A stretch of DNA of 7,029 nt from Bacillota bacterium (GTDB lineage: Bacteria > Bacillota > DTU030): assembly GCA_012841005.1 (NCBI GenBank), contig DUVO01000245.1, forward strand, positions 1 to 7,029, written 5' to 3'. Made by a program: the position numbers and the translations under genes. The first letter of the stretch is position 1. Each line of letters starts with the position of its first letter. This document shows positions 1 to 5,743 of this stretch, one piece after another. The notes below the pieces were generated by a model, which had not been told where the DNA came from, made no database searches, and saw nothing but the letters and a program-made list of their open reading frames with translations.

Positions 1-2686
1 CCATAATTCGCCTGGCTCCGATGGCCAAGTCATCCACCTCGGAAGCTTTGTTTACCCCCGGAGGCAGTTCGCCTTCCCAGGGATAGAGATCAACCCTGGA
101 AACAATGAAGAGATCGGCAAGTAGCTCTTTGTTTTCTTCCAACATCTGGTACAACCCGCCCCTGGCATAGAGCTCCACATGGGCCTGGAGGGATTGCCCG
201 ATGCTATCCTCCCGGCGCAGAGCCTCCAGGGCCCGGGCTACTTCAGTCCTGATGGCCAGCAAACCCTCCCATTTTTCCTCCAGTTTCTCATCCAGGTATT
301 CCCCGGGGAGTTCCGGCCAGTCTAACAGGTGCACACTGGGTTCCCTTCCTCCTGCCGCCGGCAGGTAGTCCCAGATTTCCTCGGCCGTATAGACCAATAC
401 CGGGGCCATTATCCTGACAATGGTATTAATAACGTGATACATTACCGTCTGGGCAGCGCGGCGTTCCCGGGAAAGGGGTTCAGAACAGTAAATCCGGTCC
501 TTGATAATATCCAGGTATACAGCGCTCATATCTATGGCACAGAAATTGTGTAAATTGTGATAGAGAAGGTGATACTCATATTCATCATAAGCCCTGGTCA
601 CCTTTTGTACCAACCTGACCAGGCGGCCCAAAGCCCAGCGGTCAATCTCGGCCAGTTCTTCATAAGGTACCAGATCTTGAGCCGGGTTAAAATCGTACAA
701 GTTGCCCAAGAGGAAACGGCAAGTGTTGCGAATCTTACGATATACCTCTGACAACTGGTTGAGGATCTCAACAGAAACCCGAATATCTGCTTTGAAATCT
801 GAAGAAGCCACCCAAAGGCGCAGGATGTCAGCCCCATACTTGGAAATGACCTCCGCCGGGTAGATGACATTTCCAATGGATTTGGACATCTTCTTTCCTT
901 CACCGTCTACCACATAGCCATGGGTCAAGACTGACCGGTAGGGAGCAGTTCCCTTGACGGCCACGGCAGTCAGGAGGGAAGACTGGAACCAACCCCGGTG
1001 CTGGTCGCTCCCTTCCAGGTACAGATCACAGGGCCATTCCAGTTCGGGATTGTTTTCCAAAACCGCCATGTGACTGGAACCGGAATCAAACCAGACATCC
1101 ATTGTGTCCTTTTCTTTAATAAATTCCCGGCTTCCACATTCTGCACAGGTTATCCCCGCCGGCAGGATTTCAGCCGCCTCTTTTTCAAACCAGGCATTGG
1201 ACCCTTCCCGGTGGAAAAGATCCCGGACAGCGGCAATGGTTTCATCTGTAATCAGTTCCCTGCCACAACCAGCACAATAGAAGATGGGGATGGGGACACC
1301 CCAAACCCGCTGCCGGGAAATACACCAATCATGACGCTCCTTGACCATATTATGAATCCGGTCCCGCCCCCAGGCAGGATACCACTTCACCCGATCAATG
1401 GCAGCCAGGGTCTCGGCACGGAAATCCTTTACAGAAGCAAACCACTGTTCCGTGGTCCGGAAAATAACCGGGTCCTTGCAGCGCCAGCAATGGGGATACT
1501 GGTGGGTCACTTTCCCAAACCCCAGCAAGTAGCCCCCTTCCTCCAACTTGGCCGCAATCGGCCCACTGGCCTCATTGATGTGCAGCCCGGCAAAGGGCCC
1601 CGCCTCGGCGGTAAAGACACCCTTGGGATCTACAGGGTTTAAAATAGGAAGGCCATACTCAAGGCCGCTTTCGTAGTCTTCCATACCATGGCCGGGAGCA
1701 GTATGGACACAGCCTGTCCCCTGTTCCAGGGTCACATAATCAGCCATGATTATTACCGAATCCCTGTCCATAAAGGGGTGCCGGCACTTGACACCCTCCA
1801 ATTCACTCCCCCGATACACGGCGACAATATCACCCATGGGGCAATTTGTGGTTTTGGCCACAGCGGGGATCAATTCCTTGGCCAGTATTAAGATCTCATC
1901 CCCACTGCGAACCAGGGCATATTCTACCTCCGGATGAAGGGCAATAGCCATATTGGCCGGTAAGGTCCAGGTAGTGGTAGTCCAGATAACAAAGTAAACC
2001 GGCTCCCCAAATCCCGTTATCTTTCCGGCAGGATCTTCACAGACGGGGAATTTGACATAGATGGAATCAGAGGTCTTGTTACCATACTCTACTTCTGCCT
2101 CCGCCAGGGCAGTCTCACAGGTGTGGCACCAGTAGACTGGTTTCAATCCCTTGTAAATGTATCCCTTTTTGGCCATTTCCCCAAATACTTCTATTTGCTT
2201 GGCTTCATATTCCGGGTTCAAAGTCAGGTAGGGGTTCTCCCAATCTCCCCTGACACCTAACCGTTTAAACTGTTTCCTTTGTTTGTCAATATATTTGTGG
2301 GCATACTGGGCACAGCGGCGGCGCAGTTGACTGATACTGACCCGGCTCCGGTCAATCCCCAGCTGTTTGATGGCCGCATGCTCGATGGGAAGGCCATGGG
2401 TATCCCAGCCGGGTACATAAGGGGTATCATATCCGCGCATAAAGGCATACCTGTTGACGATATCCTTCAACACCTTATTTAGAGCTGTCCCCAGGTGAAT
2501 GTCACCATTTGCGTAGGGAGGACCGTCGTGAAGGATGAATTTCTTTCGCCCCGCCCGTTTCTTCCGGGCCAAAGCATAGTCTCCCATTTCCCCCCACCGA
2601 CGTAATATTTCCTGCTCCCTTTGGGGGAGATTAGCCCGCATAGGAAATTTTGTTTGCGGCAGGTTCAGTGTCTTTCTATAGTCCAT
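1..2686 (-). CDS. ileS: Isoleucyl-tRNA synthetase, bacterial type, 3' end cut by window edge
   Basis: Cytoplasmic class Ia synthetase that charges tRNA-Ile with isoleucine and hydrolyses mischarged valine. The frame is open from the ATG at 2686 to the window edge, 895 codons; the family is usually about 920-940 residues, so only the C-terminal tail is missing. Landmarks by residue: HIGH-type motif HLGT at 64-67 after PPYANGDI; the threonine-rich editing peptide WTTTTW at 235-240; GTGCVHTAPGHG at 323-334, followed by the likely editing aspartate D337; KMSKS at 599-603; then an anticodon-binding helical domain. Two four-cysteine sets are visible, C187/C190 with C400/C403 and C471/C474 with C514/C517. 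From memory of the Thermus thermophilus enzyme, these match its two zinc sites. The start is supported by GGAGGTG 6 nt upstream. The gene has its own promoter and an isoleucine T-box leader, so it should be induced when uncharged tRNA-Ile accumulates. No frameshift or internal stop was seen. Confidence 0.98.
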   Translation of the reverse strand, partial: MDYRKTLNLPQTKFPMRANLPQREQEILRRWGEMGDYALARKKRAGRKKFILHDGPPYANGDIHLGTALNKVLKDIVNRYAFMRGYDTPYVPGWDTHGLPIEHAAIKQLGIDRSRVSISQLRRRCAQYAHKYIDKQRKQFKRLGVRGDWENPYLTLNPEYEAKQIEVFGEMAKKGYIYKGLKPVYWCHTCETALAEAEVEYGNKTSDSIYVKFPVCEDPAGKITGFGEPVYFVIWTTTTWTLPANMAIALHPEVEYALVRSGDEILILAKELIPAVAKTTNCPMGDIVAVYRGSELEGVKCRHPFMDRDSVIIMADYVTLEQGTGCVHTAPGHGMEDYESGLEYGLPILNPVDPKGVFTAEAGPFAGLHINEASGPIAAKLEEGGYLLGFGKVTHQYPHCWRCKDPVIFRTTEQWFASVKDFRAETLAAIDRVKWYPAWGRDRIHNMVKERHDWCISRQRVWGVPIPIFYCAGCGRELITDETIAAVRDLFHREGSNAWFEKEAAEILPAGITCAECGSREFIKEKDTMDVWFDSGSSHMAVLENNPELEWPCDLYLEGSDQHRGWFQSSLLTAVAVKGTAPYRSVLTHGYVVDGEGKKMSKSIGNVIYPAEVISKYGADILRLWVASSDFKADIRVSVEILNQLSEVYRKIRNTCRFLLGNLYDFNPAQDLVPYEELAEIDRWALGRLVRLVQKVTRAYDEYEYHLLYHNLHNFCAIDMSAVYLDIIKDRIYCSEPLSRERRAAQTVMYHVINTIVRIMAPVLVYTAEEIWDYLPAAGGREPSVHLLDWPELPGEYLDEKLEEKWEGLLAIRTEVARALEALRREDSIGQSLQAHVELYARGGLYQMLEENKELLADLFIVSRVDLYPWEGELPPGVNKASEVDDLAIGARRIM

Positions 2687-2692
2687 TATCAA

Positions 2693-2699
2693 CACCTCC
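2693..2699 (-). promoter_or_regulatory. Ribosome binding site of ileS
   Basis: GGAGGTG on the minus strand, 6 nt before the ATG at 2686. It is a near-perfect complement to the 16S rRNA 3' end and fixes the ileS start. Confidence 0.9.
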
Positions 2700-2721
2700 G
2701 TTGGTATTCTGGAGTTTTTAC

Positions 2722-2820
2722 TGCTCCCTGTGGTTACCCGGAAAAGGTTCCCCTGAATCGGTGCCGCAGCACCCGAAGAGGGGACAGAGTAGCCCCCTGT
2801 GTTTATTCTCCTTGGGAGCA
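2722..2820 (-). other. Structured leader segment between the T-box terminator and ileS
   Basis: About 180 nt separate the T-box terminator from the ileS start, and no open reading frame with a convincing start lies there. Three nested perfect pairings can be read directly: TGCTCCC (2722-2728) with GGGAGCA (2814-2820); TCCCCT (2749-2754) with AGGGGA (2779-2784); and GGTGC (2760-2764) with GCACC (2769-2773) closing a four-base loop. Together they would make a long branched or interrupted hairpin in the read-through transcript. A competing short stem, CCTTG (2810-2814) with CAAGG (2825-2829), overlaps the outer pairing. There is no U-run after it, so it is not a terminator. Its function is unknown; it could be an mRNA-processing or stability element, or chance. 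Confidence 0.4.
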
Positions 2821-2865
2821 CTGTCAAGGCTCTTTCTTCCCGGTCTCCACGCTAAATTCCAACCC

Positions 2866-2906
2866 CTTAGAATAAAAGAACCTCTAGTCCGAAAGGACGA
2901 GAGGTT
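2866..2906 (-). terminator. Intrinsic terminator of the ileS T-box (attenuator)
   Basis: In the transcript, AACCTCT-C-GTCC pairs with GGAC-T-AGAGGTT around a UUUC loop: 7 bp, one mismatch, then 4 bp (2879-2906). A U-rich tail (UCUUUUAUUCU) follows. The 5' arm and loop also contain UCCUU, which can pair with AAGGG of the T-box motif (2924-2920) to form the antiterminator, so the two folds exclude each other. Confidence 0.92.
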
Positions 2907-3150
2907 TCCCGCGGTACCACCCTTCTAGCCATATTCTTTTTTATTGCAGCCCGGAACCACTTTCCGGCCTTATGGCCCTCAAAATGATAACGGTCTTTAC
3001 CGGCGCTGCTTACTCCCCGCAGTTTCAGCAGGCAACTCCCGGGTGATTTTCACCAGGGTACCCGTACTGGCTTTCACCATACCCAGCTCGCTGCTCGGAT
3101 GAACCTGACTACTCTTCCCGTTCATCGTTCTTAATAAATATTCCGATATT
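2866..3150 (-). promoter_or_regulatory. Isoleucine T-box leader (tRNA-sensing riboswitch) of ileS
   Basis: A T-box RNA binds a specific tRNA through a specifier codon and, when the tRNA is uncharged, stabilises an antiterminator. Visible parts in transcript order: a stem I start resembling GATGAACGGGAAGAGTA (around 3127-3111), an AGCGAGC stretch, a distal loop containing GGTGAAAGCC, and a specifier loop GAAAATCA whose AUC (3047-3045) reads isoleucine. CCCG after the specifier can pair back to CGGG at the stem base. Further stems follow, including CCGGAA with TTCCGG (2951-2967). The conserved motif AGGGTGGTACCGCGG occupies 2923-2909, with UGG available to pair with the tRNA acceptor end. The terminator then follows. 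The isoleucine specifier agrees with the downstream gene. The 5' boundary is set from the expected transcription start about 7 nt after the -10 box and is approximate. Confidence 0.95.
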
Positions 3151-3157
3151 AAAACTA

Positions 3158-3186
3158 ATTATAGTGAAGGAGCAGACGAAAGTCAA
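3158..3186 (-). promoter_or_regulatory. SigA-type promoter driving the ileS leader
   Basis: TTGACT (-35, 3186-3181) and a perfect TATAAT (-10, 3163-3158) are separated by exactly 17 nt. The expected transcription start, near 3151, lies just upstream of T-box stem I. It sits in the gap after the last gene of the division cluster and makes ileS a separate transcription unit, although read-through from upstream is not excluded. Confidence 0.92.
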
Positions 3187-3232
3187 CTCCACCTTGCCGA
3201 CAAAGAGAAACAAGGATTACCAGCCCCACTCA

Positions 3233-3249
3233 GGGAAATTTCATTTCCC
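3233..3249 (-). other. Hairpin over the stop codon of the second Gate-domain gene
   Basis: GGGAAAT and ATTTCCC form a perfect 7-bp stem with a 3-nt loop, and the TGA stop (3243-3241) sits at the loop. No U-tract follows, so it does not look like a standard intrinsic terminator. A second weak stem, CCTTG (3192-3196) with CAAGG (3211-3215), follows in the same gap. It could protect the 3' end of the message or be chance. Confidence 0.4.
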
Positions 3250-3714
3250 CAGCTCAGAGGGAGCAGCCGGTCGTAATCCTTTATCCCGGTAGTACCAGCG
3301 CCCTAATAAATAAGTGAGCACTATAGCCGGTATCAAGCGGGTCACCACCAATACCCAAACCCGTGCGCCCAGGGCCGCCAAAATGGCCACATCCTCCACT
3401 ACAGCATGGTTAATACCTAAAAACAGGCACAGGAGGGTCATCTCCCTTGAGTCTACCATCCCTTCCCGCCTGGTTTGGTAAAGGACGCCGGCACCGTAAA
3501 TCAGGCCAATAAAGACCCCTGCGACCAGGGCCGGGGCTACTGCCTGGGTCATGTACATACGTTCCAGCACCGGTTCCACCTTGCGGGAAATCCTCTGCAG
3601 CCAACCGGAATCCTTTAATATTTCCAGGGCGACCAGGAGGGGAATAACAATCAAAAGAATTTTAAACAGGGATTGGAAACTGGCCTTTAGCCCCAACCAG
3701 AGAATTGACAACAT
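3241..3714 (-). CDS. Gate-domain (nucleoside recognition domain) membrane protein, downstream copy
   Basis: A 157-residue hydrophobic protein, probably an inner-membrane protein. I assign it to the nucleoside recognition/Gate family (which includes SpmA, SpmB and YjiG/YjiH types) from overall pattern; substrate and role are unknown. Likely membrane segments lie near residues 14-32, 58-80, 92-115 and 118-139. Signature stretches are IVIP (22-25), DSGWLQRI (35-42), GLIYGAGVLY (70-79), and an intramembrane NHAVVED (102-108) with H103 and E107. The C-terminus is short, basic and hydrophilic. It is clearly related to the gene just upstream: SGWL-RI, Y-G-GVL, EMT and H-x(3)-(V/I)-E align in the same order. 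At about 157 residues it is shorter than the B. subtilis Spm proteins. ATG start with GGGGGAAG 6 nt upstream, overlapping the preceding gene's stop; gap 12 nt. It is the last gene of the run before the ileS promoter. Confidence 0.8.
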   Translation of the reverse strand: MLSILWLGLKASFQSLFKILLIVIPLLVALEILKDSGWLQRISRKVEPVLERMYMTQAVAPALVAGVFIGLIYGAGVLYQTRREGMVDSREMTLLCLFLGINHAVVEDVAILAALGARVWVLVVTRLIPAIVLTYLLGRWYYRDKGLRPAAPSELGK

Positions 3715-3726
3715 TGTTTCTTCCCC

Positions 3727-4146
3727 CTAAAGAAGGATATTCAAAATAAAGCCAACCACCATACAGGAAAAAACACGGCCAATAACAACCGGCACCGGTC
3801 GCCCCCCGGCTTTAAAAACGATGGCCGTTTCTATCAACAGTGAATGGCATAACAGCAGCATCGCACAAATAATTGTCATTTCCTTTACCGTCAAATCCAG
3901 GGCAGCCAGAACTCCAATGCCTGCATACATGTTGGACAAATTACCCAGCACCAGGGCCAGGGCTGTCTCACCGGGCAAACCAAATAAAGCCATCAAGGGG
4001 GTGCAGTATTCGGCAATGCGCGCCAGCCACCCGGAATGCTCCAAAAAGGTTATAATAACGGTAACGGGGATTACTATTGTGCACAGTTCTAATAGCACAT
4101 GGAAAGCATTGGTGACACCCCTGAGGATGGTATCTTTACTGACCAC
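3727..4146 (-). CDS. Gate-domain (nucleoside recognition domain) membrane protein, upstream copy
   Basis: A 139-residue hydrophobic protein, paralogous to its downstream neighbour and placed in the same nucleoside recognition/Gate family; the transported or sensed ligand is unknown. Likely membrane segments lie near residues 13-35, 60-82, 88-112 and 117-139. Shared motifs are IVIP (24-27), HSGWLARI (37-44), YAGIGVL (74-80), KEMT (88-91) and CHSLLIET (100-107) with H101 and E106. The start is GTG at 4146: in that frame a stop lies two codons upstream, and the nearby ATG at 4150 opens only a four-codon frame. AGGGG lies 9 nt upstream and overlaps the divIVA stop (TGAGGGG), 13 nt away, which suggests coupled translation. 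Because both copies are short and adjacent, they may form a heteromeric pair, as proposed for SpmA/SpmB; that is inference. Confidence 0.8.
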   Translation of the reverse strand: MVSKDTILRGVTNAFHVLLELCTIVIPVTVIITFLEHSGWLARIAEYCTPLMALFGLPGETALALVLGNLSNMYAGIGVLAALDLTVKEMTIICAMLLLCHSLLIETAIVFKAGGRPVPVVIGRVFSCMVVGFILNILL

Positions 4147-4155
4147 CCATTATCA

Positions 4156-4160
4156 CCCCT
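4156..4160 (-). promoter_or_regulatory. Ribosome binding site overlapping the divIVA stop
   Basis: AGGGG directly follows the TG of the divIVA TGA and lies 9 nt before the GTG at 4146. It supports GTG as the start and links translation of this gene to divIVA. Confidence 0.6.
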
Positions 4161-4618
4161 CACTGCTTTAATTCCTTCTCCAATTCCAGGATGAGTTCCA
4201 TTTGAGCTTCCAGCAAGGTTTTGATTTTGCTCTGGAAAACCCTCAGCTCCTGCTTTTTTTGTTGGAACTGCTGCAATGTAGCTTGAAATTGTTCCTCAGC
4301 CTCGGCAATTATCCCCGCCGCCCTTTCCCGGGCTTCCTTGAGAATTATTTCCACTTCCCGGTGAGCATTGTTCTTAGCTTCCTCGGCAGTCTGCTGGGCC
4401 ATCAACAGGGTGTTTTTCAATGTATCCTCCAGGCGCTGGTACTGTTCCAATTGCTCCTTCAGGTTCTGATTTTTATCCTTAAGATCCAGATTTTCCCGGT
4501 ATAGGGTTTCATAATCCTGGACAATCAGGTCCAGGAATTCATCGACCTCCTCCTCACTGTACCCGCGAAAGGTACGCTTAAATTCTTTCTTTTCAATATC
4601 AAGTGGTGTCAACGACAT
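4160..4618 (-). CDS. divIVA: DivIVA cell-division/polar scaffold protein
   Basis: Peripheral membrane coiled-coil protein that gathers at curved membrane (septum and poles) and recruits division, chromosome-anchoring or wall-synthesis partners. The N-terminal lipid-binding domain is plain: SLTPLDIEKKEF at 2-13 and FRGY at 17-20, with F17 and R18 in the positions known for membrane insertion in B. subtilis DivIVA. It continues with YSEEEVDEFLD (20-30). From about residue 32 to the end it is nearly all predicted coiled coil, rich in E, Q, K and L; the break around GIIAEAEEQF (101-110) may separate the two segments. At 152 residues it is close to the B. subtilis length (about 164). The ATG has GGAGGTG 5 nt upstream, overlapping the TAG of ylmG. 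Its place in the sepF-ylmG-divIVA-ileS order is the classic Firmicute arrangement. Confidence 0.96.
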   Translation of the reverse strand: MSLTPLDIEKKEFKRTFRGYSEEEVDEFLDLIVQDYETLYRENLDLKDKNQNLKEQLEQYQRLEDTLKNTLLMAQQTAEEAKNNAHREVEIILKEARERAAGIIAEAEEQFQATLQQFQQKKQELRVFQSKIKTLLEAQMELILELEKELKQ

Positions 4619-4623
4619 GACTT

Positions 4624-4630
4624 CACCTCC
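4624..4630 (-). promoter_or_regulatory. Ribosome binding site of divIVA
   Basis: GGAGGTG 5 nt before the divIVA ATG. Its first G is the last base of the ylmG TAG stop (TAGGAGGTG), so terminating ribosomes end on the next gene's initiation site. Confidence 0.85.
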
Positions 4631-4902
4631 TAAAACAAAAAGGATAGCAAGAGTCTTCGCAACAGCTGGAAAAAGATAAGGGCAATAATGGGCGAAAAAT
4701 CTAAGCCCGGCGTCCCCATAGGCAAAAGATTACGAAAGGGCGCCAGCAGGGGCTCCGTCAGTTTGTAGATCAGCCTGATGCCCGGAGCATAAAGATTGGG
4801 TCGTAGCCAAGATAAAAGGACCCTTATAATAATGAGCAGGTTAATTAGATCAAAAATAGTATTTACTATCCAACACAGGGAAGGGAAAATACTCACACCC
4901 AA
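4630..4902 (-). CDS. ylmG: YggT/YlmG family small membrane protein
   Basis: Small integral membrane protein of the YggT family, found beside sepF and divIVA in Firmicutes and in related form in cyanobacteria and plastids, where it affects nucleoid or division organisation; its molecular role is not settled. Family features by residue from the chosen start: a first membrane helix about 9-33 ending in LLSWLRPN (29-36), the amphipathic stretch LTEPLLAPFRNLLP (48-61), LDFSPIIALI (67-76), then a second membrane helix and a basic-hydrophobic end. The frame is open upstream to an ATG at 4950, but that would give a 106-residue protein with an atypical Pro/Gly/Arg-rich head overlapping proC. I prefer TTG at 4902 (90 residues, AAAGGGG 7 nt upstream, no overlap). 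GTG at 4896 is the alternative, with a 13-nt spacing. Confidence 0.88.
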   Translation of the reverse strand: MGVSIFPSLCWIVNTIFDLINLLIIIRVLLSWLRPNLYAPGIRLIYKLTEPLLAPFRNLLPMGTPGLDFSPIIALIFFQLLRRLLLSFLF

Positions 4903-4906
4903 AAAA

Positions 4907-5725
4907 TCACCCCTTTGGGGCCATTTCCCGGGACCGCCGGGTTGCCGCACGAACGGCTTCTATAACCGTCCCGCGAAAAGCCCTGTTCTCTAAAAGGGAC
5001 ACTGCCGCTATGGTGGTTCCGGCCGGAGAGGTAACCATATCCTTCAGTTCCCCTGGATGTTTTTTTGTCTCGAGCACCATCCGGGCAGCTCCGAGCAGGG
5101 TCAGGGCAGCAAGGCGCTGGGCTACCGGCCTGGGGAGGCCCTCCTGCACCCCGGCATCGGCCAGAGCTTCAATAAAGAGGTAACAGTAAGCCGGGCCTGA
5201 ACCACTCAAACCTGTAACGGCATCTAACAGCTCCTCCGGGAGGAGAAATGCTTCTCCTACAGCACCAAAGAGCTCCTGGGCCAATTTACCCTCTTCTGCC
5301 CCGGCCTGGCTCCCCAGGGCAATACCAGCCGCCCCTGCCCTTACCAGGCAAGGAGTATTGGGCATTACCCGGATAACAGGAGTCCCCTGGATATAGTTTT
5401 CCAGTTCCCATAAGGTCACCCCGGCAGCGATGGAAATCACGACCTGTTTTGGTGACCACTTACCCTTTAAGGGTTCTAACACCTCTTTTACAACCTGGGG
5501 TTTTACCGCCAAAACCACCACATCTGCCTTATCTAGGAGTTCCACGTTGTCCTTGACGGGAGTAATGTCCAATTCCGCTGCTAATTGTTGTAACCGCTCT
5601 GTATCAGGATCACTGGCAAAGACACGATCAGGCGTTACCAAGCCCCCTTGTATAATACCCCTCATCAGGGCGCTACCCATAGCTCCTGCGCCAATAAAAC
5701 CGAAAGATTTTTTCCCTGCAGCCAT
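4907..5725 (-). CDS. proC: Pyrroline-5-carboxylate reductase
   Basis: Cytoplasmic enzyme of the last step of proline synthesis, reducing 1-pyrroline-5-carboxylate to L-proline with NAD(P)H. At 272 residues it has the usual family length. By residue: an N-terminal Rossmann fold with IGAGAMG (11-17), the cofactor-pocket stretch AVKPQ (73-77), VMPNTP (120-125), and the C-terminal dimerisation/substrate domain with GLSGSGPAY (172-180), EALADAG (186-192) and TSPAGTTIAA (232-241). These are the P5CR signature regions and all look intact. ATG start with GGAGG 7 nt upstream; gap 18 nt from sepF, and ylmG begins 4 nt after its stop. No proA or proB is seen here. A proC in the middle of a division cluster recurs in Clostridia, often with yggS, perhaps because both touch PLP/amino-acid balance; that link is inference. 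Confidence 0.97.
   Translation of the reverse strand: MAAGKKSFGFIGAGAMGSALMRGIIQGGLVTPDRVFASDPDTERLQQLAAELDITPVKDNVELLDKADVVVLAVKPQVVKEVLEPLKGKWSPKQVVISIAAGVTLWELENYIQGTPVIRVMPNTPCLVRAGAAGIALGSQAGAEEGKLAQELFGAVGEAFLLPEELLDAVTGLSGSGPAYCYLFIEALADAGVQEGLPRPVAQRLAALTLLGAARMVLETKKHPGELKDMVTSPAGTTIAAVSLLENRAFRGTVIEAVRAATRRSREMAPKG
4910..4916 (-). promoter_or_regulatory. Ribosome binding site that decides the ylmG start
   Basis: AAAGGGG forms the last two sense codons of proC and precedes its TGA. It lies 7 nt before TTG 4902 and 13 nt before GTG 4896. This favours the TTG start and implies coupling to proC. Confidence 0.55.
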
Positions 5726-5743
5726 AATACATCCTCCTACAAT

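Noticed and set aside
998..1642. Plus-strand open frame of 214 codons
   Set aside because: It lies wholly antisense to ileS, which shows all catalytic motifs in the other strand. The plus-strand product has no family-like motif, no good ribosome site, and a composition typical of an antisense shadow.
2800..2827. Possible second promoter in the ileS leader (TTGACA at 2827-2822)
   Set aside because: The -35 box is perfect, but the hexamer at 16-17 nt spacing (TAAACA or AAACAC) matches the -10 consensus poorly, and a promoter here would bypass the T-box.
2621..2928. Plus-strand short open frames over the ileS leader
   Set aside because: They cross the ileS 5' end, the leader hairpins and the T-box terminator, all of which are explained on the minus strand; no ribosome site or promoter supports them.
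3821..4171. Plus-strand open frame opposite the first Gate gene
   Set aside because: It mirrors the hydrophobic minus-strand gene, which has a coupled ribosome site and a paralogue next door; the plus-strand product has no recognisable feature.
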